NCBI RefSeq assembly: GCF_900217795.1
Contig: NZ_OBMQ01000012.1
Location: 56,273-120,272, forward strand
Direction of reading: 5' to 3'
Source: Ureibacillus xyleni
GTDB taxonomy: Bacteria; Bacillota; Bacilli; Bacillales_A; Planococcaceae
DNA: 64,000 bases
Under the pieces are notes generated by a model. It searched no databases and was not told where the DNA came from. It saw nothing but the letters and a program-made list of their open reading frames with translations. Positions 25,270 through 34,938 of the stretch are shown piece by piece. The translations under genes were made by a program, and so were the position numbers. The first letter of the stretch is position 1, and each line of letters opens with the position of its first letter.

Positions 25270-27417
25270 TTAAGCATCTAATAGTTTCTCAGCCTCTTCA
25301 ATTGGCATAGGTTTATGGAAATAATAACCTTGTCCTGTACGACATCCCATTTTTTGCAATAACTTATATTGCTCCGCTGTTTCAATTCCTTCAGCAACTG
25401 CATGCATTTTTAAGTTGGAAGCTAGTTGAACAATTGTCTGAACCACAGCATGCATTCCATTATCCTCGATGCCGTTTATAAAACTTCGATCAATTTTTAT
25501 TTCTGAGAAGGGAAGTTGCTGTAAATAGCTTAAACTTGAAAATCCTACTCCAAAATCATCAATTGAACTTTCATACCCATATTTTTTTAGCTCAATTAAG
25601 ATTTCTTTTGCTTTCCGATGATCGAATAATTCAACGCTTTCTGTTACTTCAATTTTTATAAATTCCGGGCTTATTTCATATTTGTTTACAAGAGAAATGA
25701 AATCATCAACAAATGATTCACGGTAAAAGTGAACAGGTGAAATATTAACCGATATTGGCACCAATTTTAAACCTTTACTTTTCCGTTCATTTTGGAATTT
25801 TAGGACTTTCTGTAGAACGACATTATCTACCTGGCTAATTTTCCCTGTTTGTTCAGCGATCGGGATGAACTCAGCAGGAGAAATCGGACCAAGAACAGGA
25901 GAATACCATCTTGCTAGAGCCTCAAATCCCTCTATGGCAGCAGTAAGCAGGTTTACTTTTGGTTGCAAATGAATGGTGAATTCATCATTTTGAAGTCCAT
26001 GTGTTAATTGGTTAACAATTTCAAGTTCTCGTTGAATTTTCTCATCTGTTTCTGCTTCAAAGTAAGAAACAACAGCACCTTTTTGATTACTTGATTTTGT
26101 AAGAGCAATATCCGATCTACGAATACTTTCATCGATTGAAATTGTTTCATCAAAATTTGCAATACCGATTTTTAATGAAATAAAAATTTCTCTCTCAGCA
26201 ATTGAAAAGGGTGTGTTTGTAATTTCAAATAGTTTTTTAATTAAGTTATCAATCTCAAGAGATGGTAATTTCGTTGCAAGGATGAATGTTGAATTTGAAA
26301 AGCGTCCATAAATGATGTCGGTATTGAGATCGTAAATACTTTCTAAACGTTCAATTAACTGACCAATTAACTTATCGCCAATTTTTCTACCAAATAAATC
26401 AACAATACTTGCATATTCACTTGGTTGGGTTAATAAAATATATCCTTTAATATCTTGTTCTGCCCACTGTTTTAAATTTGTATAAAAATAGTTGTAATTA
26501 GGGATGCCAGAAGACAAATCAAAATAGGCTAACCTTTGAAGTTGTTGTTTTTGTTCAGCATATTTTATTGATAATCCTATAATTGGTGAAAGCTTATTTA
26601 AAAAATGAATATCAGGTTGCCTAGGTTCAGCATTATTTTTTAAATAAATTGAAACATAACCTATTAGTTGTTGATCGTTATTAAATATTGGCTTTGTCCA
26701 ACAACTTTTAATAGTTGCATTAATCTTTTGACAAGATTCATGTGATAGCTGTTCAATATATATGGCTCGTTCATTGCATCCTTTTGTCGAATTAATGTCC
26801 ATTTTATGAATGGCCTTTATCGATTCTAACGAGAGTGAACCACTTGCGATTGGTACAATTTCACTTATACTTTTGACAAAATGTATGGAACAGTAAATAT
26901 CACGTATATAATAGCGTTCTACTTGTTTTGTAATTAGGTTACAAATATCAACTAACTCTACACCTTTTTCAAGTTCTGAATATACTTCATGTTCTAGTTT
27001 TGAAAGCATTTTTCCTAACATTAGTTCTGTAATATCGCTACAATGAAGCATTGCGTATTGTATTTGACCATTGTCATCTTTAATTGGTTCGCAGGAAATA
27101 TGATTCCAAAAGGCAACTTGATCTTTTCGGTAATGCAATAAATTTAGACGGAAGGGTGTTTTATGTATTAAATGGTATTCAAATTCCTCTTGTGTTTCTT
27201 TATTAGTTCTTAGACCCTCTAATATAGTTATATTCCTTCCGATCAATTCATCCTTTTCATAACCAGTTAAGTGCAAAAATGCATCGTTAAGAAAAACGAA
27301 TGGGTTGTTTGGTTCATTTATATCAACAATAGCTATACCAATATGATATTGTTCACTAATGTTACAGAGGAATGCAAATAATTGTTCCTTTTTTAAGGGC
27401 ATATCTGAATTACCCAT
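25270..27417 (-). CDS. Cyclic-di-GMP phosphodiesterase with PAS, GAF-like, degenerate GGDEF and EAL domains
   Basis: 715 residues, no membrane helix. Order: PAS with PAC (about 15-135), GAF-like (about 150-290), GGDEF-like (about 295-440), EAL (about 460-715). The GGDEF signature is replaced by SNSTF within IIYGRFSNSTF, so cyclase activity is unlikely. The EAL domain keeps EGFEALARW, the KIEVTES acid, IDDFGVGFSSL, KIDRSF and AEGIET, which are the metal and catalytic positions of active phosphodiesterases. It should lower c-di-GMP under control of the sensory domains and so favour motility. The ribosome site is GAGGGGAAG. Confidence 0.92.
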   Translation of the reverse strand: MGNSDMPLKKEQLFAFLCNISEQYHIGIAIVDINEPNNPFVFLNDAFLHLTGYEKDELIGRNITILEGLRTNKETQEEFEYHLIHKTPFRLNLLHYRKDQVAFWNHISCEPIKDDNGQIQYAMLHCSDITELMLGKMLSKLEHEVYSELEKGVELVDICNLITKQVERYYIRDIYCSIHFVKSISEIVPIASGSLSLESIKAIHKMDINSTKGCNERAIYIEQLSHESCQKINATIKSCWTKPIFNNDQQLIGYVSIYLKNNAEPRQPDIHFLNKLSPIIGLSIKYAEQKQQLQRLAYFDLSSGIPNYNYFYTNLKQWAEQDIKGYILLTQPSEYASIVDLFGRKIGDKLIGQLIERLESIYDLNTDIIYGRFSNSTFILATKLPSLEIDNLIKKLFEITNTPFSIAEREIFISLKIGIANFDETISIDESIRRSDIALTKSSNQKGAVVSYFEAETDEKIQRELEIVNQLTHGLQNDEFTIHLQPKVNLLTAAIEGFEALARWYSPVLGPISPAEFIPIAEQTGKISQVDNVVLQKVLKFQNERKSKGLKLVPISVNISPVHFYRESFVDDFISLVNKYEISPEFIKIEVTESVELFDHRKAKEILIELKKYGYESSIDDFGVGFSSLSYLQQLPFSEIKIDRSFINGIEDNGMHAVVQTIVQLASNLKMHAVAEGIETAEQYKLLQKMGCRTGQGYYFHKPMPIEEAEKLLDA

Positions 27418-27551
27418 TATTCTTCCCCTCCCGAAAAACAGGTTAAACTATTGTACAGTAAGTATATCAGAAATGTTAATTAGAGAGGAGAATTATTTGA
27501 AAATAATTTAAATTTTTATAAAAAATAGAAATATAAAACAGTTAAATTTTA

Positions 27552-28052
27552 TTATTTTGATAAATAAGAGTCATATAATAATTCTAGTGCTTTTATCCCT
27601 TTTTCATCCACTAATAGTTCTTTTTCTAATATTAACTTTACAACAGCTGAATCCGATGAAATTTGCTGATCAACTATTTCAAATTCAACTGTAACTTTGC
27701 CATTAGTAATTAGTTTAGATTTTTGAGCTTCTGAAAAATGATAACTTTCAAAAAGGCCTTCTTTCCACGTGCCTTTTACTTTTAATTTTTGTAGTTCATC
27801 AAAATTTTCATATTCCCACTGTATGTCGCGTAAAATAGATTCAAATAAATCATTGATTGAAAATACTTCATTATTATATTCAATTTCTATCGCACGAATT
27901 GTATGTGCATCCTTTGAAATTGCATTAGCAGCCTTACTTGCAGAAGAATCTATTTCTGAAACCGCTTTCTTAATGTCGGTTAGTTGGTCGGTACAGCCTG
28001 TTAGTAAAAATAAAAAAATAGATGCTAAAAGTAGTAATGGTAATTTTTGCAT
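27552..28052 (-). CDS. Lipoprotein of unknown function
   Basis: 166 residues from the ATG preceded by GGAGG. The lipobox LLTGC gives an acylated cysteine near residue 20. The mature part starts with a helical Ser/Ala/Ile-rich stretch and continues as a soluble mixed domain. The frame is open for 142 further codons upstream, but that part overlaps a separate plus-strand ORF and a terminator and has no ribosome site, so I exclude it. Family not recognised. Confidence 0.75.
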   Translation of the reverse strand: MQKLPLLLLASIFLFLLTGCTDQLTDIKKAVSEIDSSASKAANAISKDAHTIRAIEIEYNNEVFSINDLFESILRDIQWEYENFDELQKLKVKGTWKEGLFESYHFSEAQKSKLITNGKVTVEFEIVDQQISSDSAVVKLILEKELLVDEKGIKALELLYDSYLSK

Positions 28053-28204
28053 AACTAAAACCTCCAATGTATCTCTAGTTAATTTTATCTTATCGGAAAT
28101 GTCCTTATTAAAAAGAAGCGAATTTACAATGATTATGAATTTTTTGTAACAGCAATTTGGACAAGCTTCAATGATTTCTGGAATGGTTTTGGGGGGAAGA
28201 TAAA

Positions 28205-28345
28205 ATGAAAATTGATGATGATGTTTTAGAAAGACTAGGTGTTTATTTTGTCTATTTTGATATTTACAACCTTTATGGCATTCCATTTGAAACGTTTGTA
28301 GAACGATGGAAGAAAGGGATTTTGGGAGAGTATTTAGAGGTATAG
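28205..28345 (+). CDS. Small 46-residue protein (short ORF)
   Basis: An ATG seven bases after GGGGGGAAG opens 46 codons: an acidic N-terminus (MKIDDDVLERLG), an aromatic-rich middle (VYFVYFDIYNLYG) and a basic tail (ERWKKG). A strong terminator begins one base after the stop codon, just where one would expect it for a real gene. The ribosome site, terminator and amphipathic composition support it; no family is recognised. Confidence 0.6.
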   Translation: MKIDDDVLERLGVYFVYFDIYNLYGIPFETFVERWKKGILGEYLEV

Positions 28346-28385
28346 AAAAGGCAACATGTTCACTTTGGACATGTTGCCTTTTTTT
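28346..28385. terminator. Bidirectional terminator
   Basis: AAAAGGCAACATGT/ACATGTTGCCTTTT perfect 14-bp stem with T runs on both strands. It lies between the short ORF and yqfW, which converge. Confidence 0.93.
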
Positions 28386-28959
28386 AGAAATGTTGTTTGA
28401 TCCATCTGTTCGCTTCAAGCCAATTATTAACTCGTACGACACTTTTCGGAACAGCTTTTCGATTATATGGTGTATCAAATAAGATGACAGGTATTTTTAA
28501 CTCTTCTGCTAACATTACAGCATTATCATGTTTGTCTTCAAAAAAAACTTCGACTCCATGATTTTTAGCTGCTTCTAATTTGTCGTGACTACCAATTAAG
28601 TCAATGTGATGGAAGGGTACCTGGTTTTCTTCAAACCATTTATGTGTAATCCCATAAACACTTGTATCACGGGCTGAAATATAAATAAGTTCATATTGAT
28701 GTTGCCATTGTTCTAGAATAGCTTTAGCATCTTTTGCGATATGACTTACAGAGTACATATATCCTTCATTTTCCTTAAACCATTTTGCAAATTCTTTTCG
28801 GTCAACAGGATGAGGAAAAGCACTTAAAAAATCATATTCAATCACATCGTCTAACACAATATTTGTATTATATTGTTTGTTAATATGTGGAATAAGTGTA
28901 TCCGGTGTAGTTACAGTTCCATCAATATCGATGCCAAACCGTGTTTTAACTTGAGACAT
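28384..28959 (-). CDS. HAD-family nucleotidase-like phosphatase YqfW
   Basis: 191 residues. The HAD motif I is DIDGTVT (GIDIDGTVT), motif II is YISARD, and motif III/IV is near EDKHDNA. The size and cap belong to the 5'(3')-deoxyribonucleotidase type. It follows ispG after 37 bp on the same strand, as in B. subtilis, where yqfW lies next to ispG (yqfY). The actual substrate is not known. Confidence 0.85.
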   Translation of the reverse strand: MSQVKTRFGIDIDGTVTTPDTLIPHINKQYNTNIVLDDVIEYDFLSAFPHPVDRKEFAKWFKENEGYMYSVSHIAKDAKAILEQWQHQYELIYISARDTSVYGITHKWFEENQVPFHHIDLIGSHDKLEAAKNHGVEVFFEDKHDNAVMLAEELKIPVILFDTPYNRKAVPKSVVRVNNWLEANRWIKQHF

Positions 28960-28996
28960 ATTAAAACCTCCTTGTTCAGAGATTTTTCTTCTTCAT

Positions 28997-30079
28997 CTAT
29001 TTTTCAGCCATTTCTGCAGCTAATTTATCAATTTCTTTTTTCAATTCTTCTACCATTGTTGCTTCAGGAACTTTACGAACGGTTTTACCTTTCATAAATA
29101 ATAGCCCTTCTCCGCGTGCACCAGCAATACCGATATCCGCTTCACGAGCTTCACCTGGTCCGTTTACTGCACAACCAAGTACAGCAACTTTTAATGGTAC
29201 ATTAAGTTTTGAAATATACTCTTCTACTTCATTAGCGATTGAAATTAAGTCAATTTCAATACGACCACAAGTAGGGCAAGAAATCAAAGTTGCCATATTT
29301 GAAGCTAGACCAAATGATTTTAACAGTTCACGTGCAACTTTTACTTCTTCCACTGGATCTGCTGATAGTGAAATACGTAAAGTATTACCAATCCCTTTAG
29401 ATAAAATAGCACCAAGTCCAGCAGCAGATTTAACAGTACCCGCGAATAATGTTCCTGATTCAGTAATTCCTAAGTGTAGAGGATAATCAAACGCTTGAGC
29501 TGCTTTTTCATAAGCTTCAATTGCTAAGTTAACATCGGAAGCTTTCATTGATACTATAATATCGTGGAAATCTAAGTCTTCTAATATTTTAATATGGTGT
29601 AGTGCCGATTCTACCATTCCATCAGCAGTAGGGTAACCATACTTTTCTAAAATGTGACGCTCTAATGAACCAGCGTTAACACCAATTCGTATTGGAATAT
29701 TTTTTGCTTTAGCAGCATTTACTACTGCTTCAACTTTTTCACGGCGACCGATATTTCCTGGGTTAATACGTACTTTGTCAATGCCGTTTTCAATCGCTTT
29801 TAAAGCTAACTTATAGTCAAAATGAATATCCGCTACTAACGGAATATGGATACGTTTTTTAATATCAGCTATCGCATTTGCAGCACGTTCATCAGGAACA
29901 GCTACGCGTACAATTTGACAACCAGCTTCTTCTAATCGAAGAATTTCAGCTACCGTTGCTTCAACGTCATGTGTTTTTGTCGTACACATACTTTGGATGA
30001 ATAGTTCATTACTACCACCAATCGTTAAATTACCTACACGCACAGGACGCGTTTTTGAACGGTGAATTAGTTCACTCAT
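28997..30079 (-). CDS. ispG: 4-hydroxy-3-methylbut-2-en-1-yl diphosphate synthase IspG
   Basis: 360 residues. The TIM-barrel start ([13 protein letters not shown]) and the C-terminal iron-sulphur ligands ([18 protein letters not shown]) are clear. It converts MEcPP to HMBPP, the substrate of IspH (7882-8853). The ribosome site is AAGGAGAG. It is likely co-transcribed with yqfW. Confidence 0.96.
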   Translation of the reverse strand: MSELIHRSKTRPVRVGNLTIGGSNELFIQSMCTTKTHDVEATVAEILRLEEAGCQIVRVAVPDERAANAIADIKKRIHIPLVADIHFDYKLALKAIENGIDKVRINPGNIGRREKVEAVVNAAKAKNIPIRIGVNAGSLERHILEKYGYPTADGMVESALHHIKILEDLDFHDIIVSMKASDVNLAIEAYEKAAQAFDYPLHLGITESGTLFAGTVKSAAGLGAILSKGIGNTLRISLSADPVEEVKVARELLKSFGLASNMATLISCPTCGRIEIDLISIANEVEEYISKLNVPLKVAVLGCAVNGPGEAREADIGIAGARGEGLLFMKGKTVRKVPEATMVEELKKEIDKLAAEMAEK

Positions 30080-30286
30080 GAAGATTCTCTCCTTTTATAA
30101 AGGTACGTATGTTAAAAATATTTCGTACCACACTCTAGTTATTTTATCAGTGTAGGTAAACAAGGACAAGGAAGAAACGCTTTTTTTTCTCGATGAAGGG
30201 GAAGTAATCGAAATTACACTTCACTTTATAACTACTTATAAAGCCAAAATTTAAGATGGTGACGGCATTTGTTAATGAAAGTTTCG

Positions 30287-30625
30287 TCATTTCGAGCAAT
30301 GTTGCACAGTTTGTTGATAAATTGGAATTTTAACTAGTTCACCTGGTACCATCGCTTGCTTTTTAAGATGTGGATTTAATTTGTAAAAATGTGCCATTCG
30401 TTCAGGAAGTGAAATTTTCACTTCTGTTGGATAAGCAGCAAATAACCCTTGTACGGAATCACCTTCAGTAGTCATTACTGAAATGGATTGAACGGATATT
30501 TGGTCATTACATATAAGCTCCTCTGAATCATTAAAGGCTGCAAGAGGAACAGTTCCTTCAGTCAAATCTATTTTAATCACAGCTGCTACTAGAAAGAAAA
30601 CAACTGTAAATATTAGAAATCTCAT
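30287..30625 (-). CDS. YqfZ-like exported protein with LysM-type domain
   Basis: 112 residues from the ATG after GGAGGG; an upstream in-frame ATG lacks a ribosome site. An N-terminal membrane or signal helix (about 3-18) is followed by a linker and a C-terminal region resembling LysM (GDSVQGLF...FYKLNPHL...PGELVKIP). It may bind the cell wall. Position next to ispG matches yqfZ of B. subtilis. Two cysteines (LICND, QHCSK) could form a disulphide outside the cell. Confidence 0.7.
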   Translation of the reverse strand: MRFLIFTVVFFLVAAVIKIDLTEGTVPLAAFNDSEELICNDQISVQSISVMTTEGDSVQGLFAAYPTEVKISLPERMAHFYKLNPHLKKQAMVPGELVKIPIYQQTVQHCSK

Positions 30626-30675
30626 AAAATCCCTCCTTTCTCTCACTATATGAAGAGAAGGGGGATTCATGCATA

Positions 30676-31185
30676 CTATTTTTTTGGTATTTTAGGATAT
30701 TTGGTAGCAGCAATTATTAGTAGAAAAACTGTAATTACAATTCCAATTAAAGTTGGGATTGCACCGGTGAATTGTAATGTTGTAAATACAATTGATAATA
30801 ATGTAGACCAAGTGACAGCGAAAGTAGCTGTTCGCCACATATGACGATATTCTCCTCGTTTATTCGTTACTTTTAATATGACTACCCCAACTAACGCGTA
30901 TATACTAATTCGAACAAATAATAGGATGGTAGTAGTTAATATTAATAGTAACAAAGCAAAAGGATAGAGTAACCATTGAATATCTTCTATATATTCTGTT
31001 AAACCTTCTATATTATAAGAAACTTCTGAAACACCTGTTAAAAACTGAATAAACGAAAATAGTGTAACAAGTGCAACTAATAGAAAAACATATTGAATGG
31101 TTTTACCTATAGACAGTAAACGGTAGCCTGCTAACTTTTTTGGATGTAGTAGACTATCAATGAAAAGTTGTGAATGTTTAACCAT
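30676..31185 (-). CDS. DUF1189 membrane protein (YqgB-like)
   Basis: 169 residues, about four membrane helices; the start motif SQLFIDSLLHPKKLAGYRLLSIGKTIQYVF is typical of DUF1189. GGAGGAG precedes the ATG. It is followed by yqfZ after 50 bp and is divergent from the DUF456 gene. Function unknown. Confidence 0.8.
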   Translation of the reverse strand: MVKHSQLFIDSLLHPKKLAGYRLLSIGKTIQYVFLLVALVTLFSFIQFLTGVSEVSYNIEGLTEYIEDIQWLLYPFALLLLILTTTILLFVRISIYALVGVVILKVTNKRGEYRHMWRTATFAVTWSTLLSIVFTTLQFTGAIPTLIGIVITVFLLIIAATKYPKIPKK

Positions 31186-31307
31186 AAATTCTCCTCCAAA
31201 GAGAAGTGTAACATGAACTTGTGCGATGGTTAAATAATTATTAATTAATGAAACTTTTCATATTTGTTTCCGTAAATAAGTGGAAAATTATAATAGGGGA
31301 TGTTCTT

Positions 31308-31787
31308 TTGGAGATTTTAGCATGGAGTTTAATTATTGTTAGTTTCGTAATCGCTTTTGTTGGGTTAATATACCCGATTATACCTTCAGTGTTATTTATT
31401 TTATTAGGATTTATCGTATACGGATTGTTTTTCTCATTTACAGAGCTTGGCTGGTTATTTTGGTCAATTGAATTATTATTTGTAATTCTTTTATTTGCAG
31501 CAGATTCTATTTCCAATTTAATTGGAGTTAAAAAATTTGGTGGAACAAAAGCTGGGATGTGGGGAAGTACAATAGGATTGTTAGTGGGGCCGTTTATCAT
31601 CCCAGTTGTAGGTATTTTAATTGGCCCTTTTTTAGGTGCAGTGATCGGGGAATTATTTGTCACAAAATCTGAGTTCAAATCTGCTCTAAAATCAGGAGTA
31701 GGATCCCTTGTTGGTTTTCTAACTTCGGTTGTGACAAAGGGAATTATACAAGTAATTATGATTGTCATATTCTTTATTGCAATTTAA
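31308..31787 (+). CDS. DUF456 membrane protein (YqgC-like)
   Basis: 159 residues from a TTG start five bases after AGGGGATG; an ATG at 31248 is in frame but has no ribosome site, and the TTG start gives the length expected of the family. Five hydrophobic helices with the glycine-rich GTKAGMWGSTIGLLVGPF typical of DUF456. Located before sodA as yqgC neighbours sodA in B. subtilis. Function unknown. Confidence 0.8.
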   Translation: MEILAWSLIIVSFVIAFVGLIYPIIPSVLFILLGFIVYGLFFSFTELGWLFWSIELLFVILLFAADSISNLIGVKKFGGTKAGMWGSTIGLLVGPFIIPVVGILIGPFLGAVIGELFVTKSEFKSALKSGVGSLVGFLTSVVTKGIIQVIMIVIFFIAI

Positions 31788-31928
31788 CGAGTAAAAAAGG
31801 TTTAAGTTTAGTGAAATGTGCCTAAATTATGTAGGGATATATCATTCATTGGCGCCACACAGTTAATAGACACCATGTTTTCCGTCAAAAGGCTGATTTG
31901 TAAATGTACGGTGTAAAATAATTGAATG

Positions 31929-31962
31929 GATTACCAAAGTTTGATAACCTAGAAAGGTAATC
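31929..31962 (+). other. Inverted repeat in the sodA leader
   Basis: GATTACC and GGTAATC, separated by 20 bases, lie 33 bp before sodA. They could form a 5'-UTR stem or an operator half-site pair; nothing further can be said. Confidence 0.35.
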
Positions 31963-31994
31963 AACATTGAACTTTTTAAGGGAGGAAATATATT

Positions 31995-32600
31995 ATGGCT
32001 TTTGAATTACCACAATTACCTTACGCATACGATGCATTAGAACCACATATCGATGCTAAAACGATGGAGATTCACCATTCAAAACATCACAACACATATG
32101 TAACGAACTTAAACGCAGCAGTTGAAGGAACTGAATTTGCTAGTAAAGATTTACTAGACTTAATTTCTAATATTGATGCGCTTCCTGCTGAAAAACAAAC
32201 AGCAGTTCGTAATAACGGTGGTGGACATGCTAACCACACATTATTCTGGGAAATTCTTGCTCCAGGTGGATCAAACGCACCAACTGGTGAATTAGCTTCT
32301 GCAATCGAATCAAAATTCGGTAGTCTTGATGCATTCAAAGATGAATTTGCAAAAGCTGCAACTGGTCGTTTCGGTTCAGGTTGGGCATGGTTAGTAGTAG
32401 ATGGTGGAGCACTTTCTATCACATCAACTCCAAACCAAGACTCTCCAGTAATGGAAGGGAAAACACCAATCTTAGGATTAGATGTTTGGGAGCATGCTTA
32501 CTACTTAAACTATCAAAACCGTCGTCCTGACTACATCTCTGCTTTCTGGAATGTAGTAAACTGGGATGTTGTAGCAGAAAAATTTGCTGCTGCGAAATAA
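31995..32600 (+). CDS. sodA: Superoxide dismutase (Mn type) SodA
   Basis: 201 residues. The metal ligands are in [18 protein letters not shown] and [16 protein letters not shown] and the glutamine-region NQDSP agree with the manganese subtype. It converts superoxide to peroxide and oxygen in the cytosol. The ribosome site is GGGAGGAAA. The codon choice is noticeably uniform, as in highly expressed genes. It is monocistronic and ends at a terminator. Confidence 0.96.
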   Translation: MAFELPQLPYAYDALEPHIDAKTMEIHHSKHHNTYVTNLNAAVEGTEFASKDLLDLISNIDALPAEKQTAVRNNGGGHANHTLFWEILAPGGSNAPTGELASAIESKFGSLDAFKDEFAKAATGRFGSGWAWLVVDGGALSITSTPNQDSPVMEGKTPILGLDVWEHAYYLNYQNRRPDYISAFWNVVNWDVVAEKFAAAK

Positions 32601-32612
32601 TAAATAAGATTC

Positions 32613-32650
32613 AAGAGGCAAAACTTTAATCAAAGGGTTTTGTCTCTTTT
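32613..32650 (+). terminator. Terminator of sodA
   Basis: AGAGGCAAAAC pairs with GTTTTGTCTCT (one G-T), followed by Ts. Confidence 0.85.
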
Positions 32651-32660
32651 ATTAGGAACA

Positions 32661-32704
32661 AAAAATGCTGGCGAAAGTTATGAAACTTTGGCCAGCATTT
32701 TTTT
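32661..32704 (-). terminator. Terminator of the UPF0180 gene
   Basis: AAAAATGCTGGC/GCCAGCATTTTT stem with an inner GAAAGT/ACTTTG extension, overlapping the gene's stop codon. It also works rightward. Confidence 0.85.
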
Positions 32705-32948
32705 AATGAAACATTTTTTCCACGCGTTCACATACCTCATCTGCAGAAAGGCCACGTGCATCGATTACTGAACCTTCAGTGACTACATTACTAATCCCCA
32801 TCACATTGTGGTCTTGTCCAGAGATTACACAGCAATCACAATTTTTAGCGTCTTCTTCACTACGAAGCGTCTTTACTTCATATCCTTTTGCTTGTAAAGC
32901 TGCCTCAACATTTGATAAAGATTCTTCAACACCAATAATTTTAGACAT
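32703..32948 (-). CDS. UPF0180 protein (YkuS-like)
   Basis: 81 residues from the second of two close ATGs, nine bases after AGGAGG. The pattern [21 protein letters not shown] followed by [15 protein letters not shown] is characteristic of UPF0180. Function unknown; the Cys-Asp-Cys-Cys and HN positions might bind metal, which is speculation. Confidence 0.8.
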   Translation of the reverse strand: MSKIIGVEESLSNVEAALQAKGYEVKTLRSEEDAKNCDCCVISGQDHNVMGISNVVTEGSVIDARGLSADEVCERVEKMFH

Positions 32949-33092
32949 TGTCATCCACCTCCTATAAGTAATGTGTCAAATAGCATTGTTATTTATTCAC
33001 ACTAACTATTATTAATTTGTTTAGGAATTTGGAAAATATCCCTTGCTATAAAATCGCATTTTTTGTGCAAATTATGAATGGAGGTGACCAAC

Positions 33093-33266
33093 ATGAATGA
33101 TAAAAAAGGTAATAAATTAGATCGTGAAGAATATGGTCATGGATACGATTTAAGCCCAGATGATTTTGATGTGATTGGACAAAATAATTTGGCGAAAAAA
33201 CAAAATAAAAATGAAAACAAAGACAAACCTGATAACAAGCATAATCCATCTAGATTAAATCAGTAA
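33093..33266 (+). CDS. Small hydrophilic protein, Asn/Lys/Asp-rich
   Basis: 57 residues from the ATG after GGAGGTGA. Almost half of the residues are Asn, Lys or Asp, and no hydrophobic core is visible (GYDLSPDDFDVIGQNN then a KQNKNENKDK tail). It is probably disordered and resembles small spore-associated proteins in composition only. A perfect terminator follows. Family not recognised. Confidence 0.6.
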   Translation: MNDKKGNKLDREEYGHGYDLSPDDFDVIGQNNLAKKQNKNENKDKPDNKHNPSRLNQ

Positions 33267-33273
33267 CCAACAG

Positions 33274-33312
33274 AAAGTATTTGGAGGGTTAATTTTCCAA
33301 ATACTTTTTTTC
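33274..33312 (+). terminator. Terminator
   Basis: AAAGTATTTGGA/TCCAAATACTTT stem with seven Ts. Confidence 0.92.
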
Positions 33313-33411
33313 ATATACAGTTTTTTGTTTGGCGAAAGTTTTTTCGACATATGTTCTATTTTACTCCCCTTTTTCTTAAAGTATAACGAGATACAATAAA
33401 GGGGAGAAACG

Positions 33412-34290
33412 ATGCAAATTGATGGCGTGTTCTCTGGTGGTGGTATCAAAGGCTTTGCATATGTCGGTGCTTTACAAGTTTTAGAAGAAAAGAATTTTAC
33501 CTTTAAACGTGTTGCCGGGACGAGTGCAGGAGCAATTTTTGCTTGTTTAATTGCAGCTGGTTACAGTGCTTCAGAAGTTGAAGAAATGCTGGATGACCTT
33601 AATTTAAAATCACTCTTAGATCCTCCAAAGCCTGCCCGTACACTCCCTTTTTTAAAATGGATCAATTTGTATTTCCGGATGGGTTTATACAAAGGAAAAG
33701 CTTTAGAAAAGTTGTTTTATAGAAAATTAGCAGCAAAAGGGGTCGTTACCTTCAATGATTTACCCCGCGGATCTTTAAAGCTAATTGCGTCTGACTTAAC
33801 AAATGGGAAAATGGTAGTCATTCCGGATGATTTACAAAAGTATGGTTTTGAATGGCGAAAATTTCCAGTATCAAAAGCATTAAGGATGAGTTGCGGAATC
33901 CCTTTTTTCTTTGAACCAATCAAGCTACATGATAATAAAGGCGAATGTGTTTTTGTGGATGGAGGCGTCCTAAGTAATTTTCCACTCTGGGTTTTTCATC
34001 AAAATAAGGAACGGCCAATCCTTGGATTTAAGCTTAGTCATCCAGGTGAAGAAATGGAGCCTAGGAAAATTGCGAATGGTTTAGATTTGTTTGATGCCTT
34101 ATTTAAAACGATGAAAACTGCACATGATGAACGATATATATCGAGAAAACATGAAAAAAGTATCGTTTTTATACCGGTAGAAAATGTTAGTTCTACACAG
34201 TTTGATATTGATGAAGAAATGAAACAACAATTAATCGATATTGGTAGAAAGAAAACAATGAAATTTCTAGAAACTTGGGATTGTAGTTAG
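33412..34290 (+). CDS. Patatin-like phospholipase
   Basis: 292 residues. The oxyanion motif GGGIKG, the nucleophile GTSAG and the catalytic DGG (VDGGVLSNFP) form a complete patatin Ser-Asp dyad. No signal peptide, so it should act on lipids from inside the cell. The ribosome site is AAGGGGAG. Bacillus YlbK-type patatins have similar size; the substrate is unknown. Confidence 0.9.
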   Translation: MQIDGVFSGGGIKGFAYVGALQVLEEKNFTFKRVAGTSAGAIFACLIAAGYSASEVEEMLDDLNLKSLLDPPKPARTLPFLKWINLYFRMGLYKGKALEKLFYRKLAAKGVVTFNDLPRGSLKLIASDLTNGKMVVIPDDLQKYGFEWRKFPVSKALRMSCGIPFFFEPIKLHDNKGECVFVDGGVLSNFPLWVFHQNKERPILGFKLSHPGEEMEPRKIANGLDLFDALFKTMKTAHDERYISRKHEKSIVFIPVENVSSTQFDIDEEMKQQLIDIGRKKTMKFLETWDCS

Positions 34291-34360
34291 TTTGTTTTAT
34301 GGATAAATACAGCATATATCGAAATACTAATCATGAAAATATGTAAAGGAGTAGAGGACA

Positions 34361-34780
34361 GTGGCAAAAACACCAAGAGAAATAGCGGAGAAAATATTAG
34401 ACGATAATTTGGTTGGAACAATGGCAACAATCGAAGGAGATAAGCCTCATACTCGATATATGACTTTCTTTAATAATAATTTCACTCTATATACTGTCAC
34501 AAGTGATCACACACATAAAGTAGAAGAGCTATCAAAAAATCCATATACCCACATTTTAATTGGTTATGATGGGAAAGGTTTTGGTGATGAATTTTTAGAA
34601 ATTGAAGGGAAAGTAGAAATTTCTTCTGAAGATAGTATGCGGGAGAAAGTTTGGAATAAGATGTTAAAACCTTGGTTTAGCGGTCCAGATGATCCGAAAA
34701 TGGTTGTGTTAAAGGTAACACCATCGCAAATTCGATTAATGAACACAAAAGGGGAAGACCCGAAACTTGTGGAGTTTTAA
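34361..34780 (+). CDS. Pyridoxamine 5'-phosphate oxidase-like protein (general stress protein 26 type)
   Basis: 139 residues from a GTG start nine bases after AAAGGAG. The split-barrel flavin-binding fold is indicated by VGTMATIEGDKPHTRYM and FTLYTVTSDHTHKVEEL. It resembles the B. subtilis general stress proteins YdaG/GSP26. It probably binds FMN or another flavin; true PNPOx activity is unlikely at this length. Confidence 0.8.
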   Translation: MAKTPREIAEKILDDNLVGTMATIEGDKPHTRYMTFFNNNFTLYTVTSDHTHKVEELSKNPYTHILIGYDGKGFGDEFLEIEGKVEISSEDSMREKVWNKMLKPWFSGPDDPKMVVLKVTPSQIRLMNTKGEDPKLVEF

Positions 34781-34817
34781 AATTTGTCGGCTATCATTGT
34801 TAATTAAAGATTGAATT

Positions 34818-34845
34818 AAGTTGTCCTAAAAGGGCAACTTTTTTA
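34818..34845 (+). terminator. Terminator
   Basis: AAGTTGTCCT/AGGGCAACTT stem (one G-T) followed by six Ts. Confidence 0.85.
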
Positions 34846-34938
34846 ATTGAAAAACGAAAGAAAACATTTGTAATTTAGTTCTATCTTGTCCTTTTTATCT
34901 TTAAACTAGAATATAGGAAATGAATCGAGGTGTGGAAT

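Noticed and set aside
28053..28478. N-terminal extension of 142 codons on the lipoprotein gene
   Set aside because: It crosses a terminator and an opposing short ORF, has no ribosome site, and would hide the lipoprotein signal peptide.
31241..31768. Minus-strand ORF of 175 codons opposite the DUF456 gene
   Set aside because: Low-complexity Asn/Ile/Thr/Pro composition typical of the reverse complement of a membrane protein gene.
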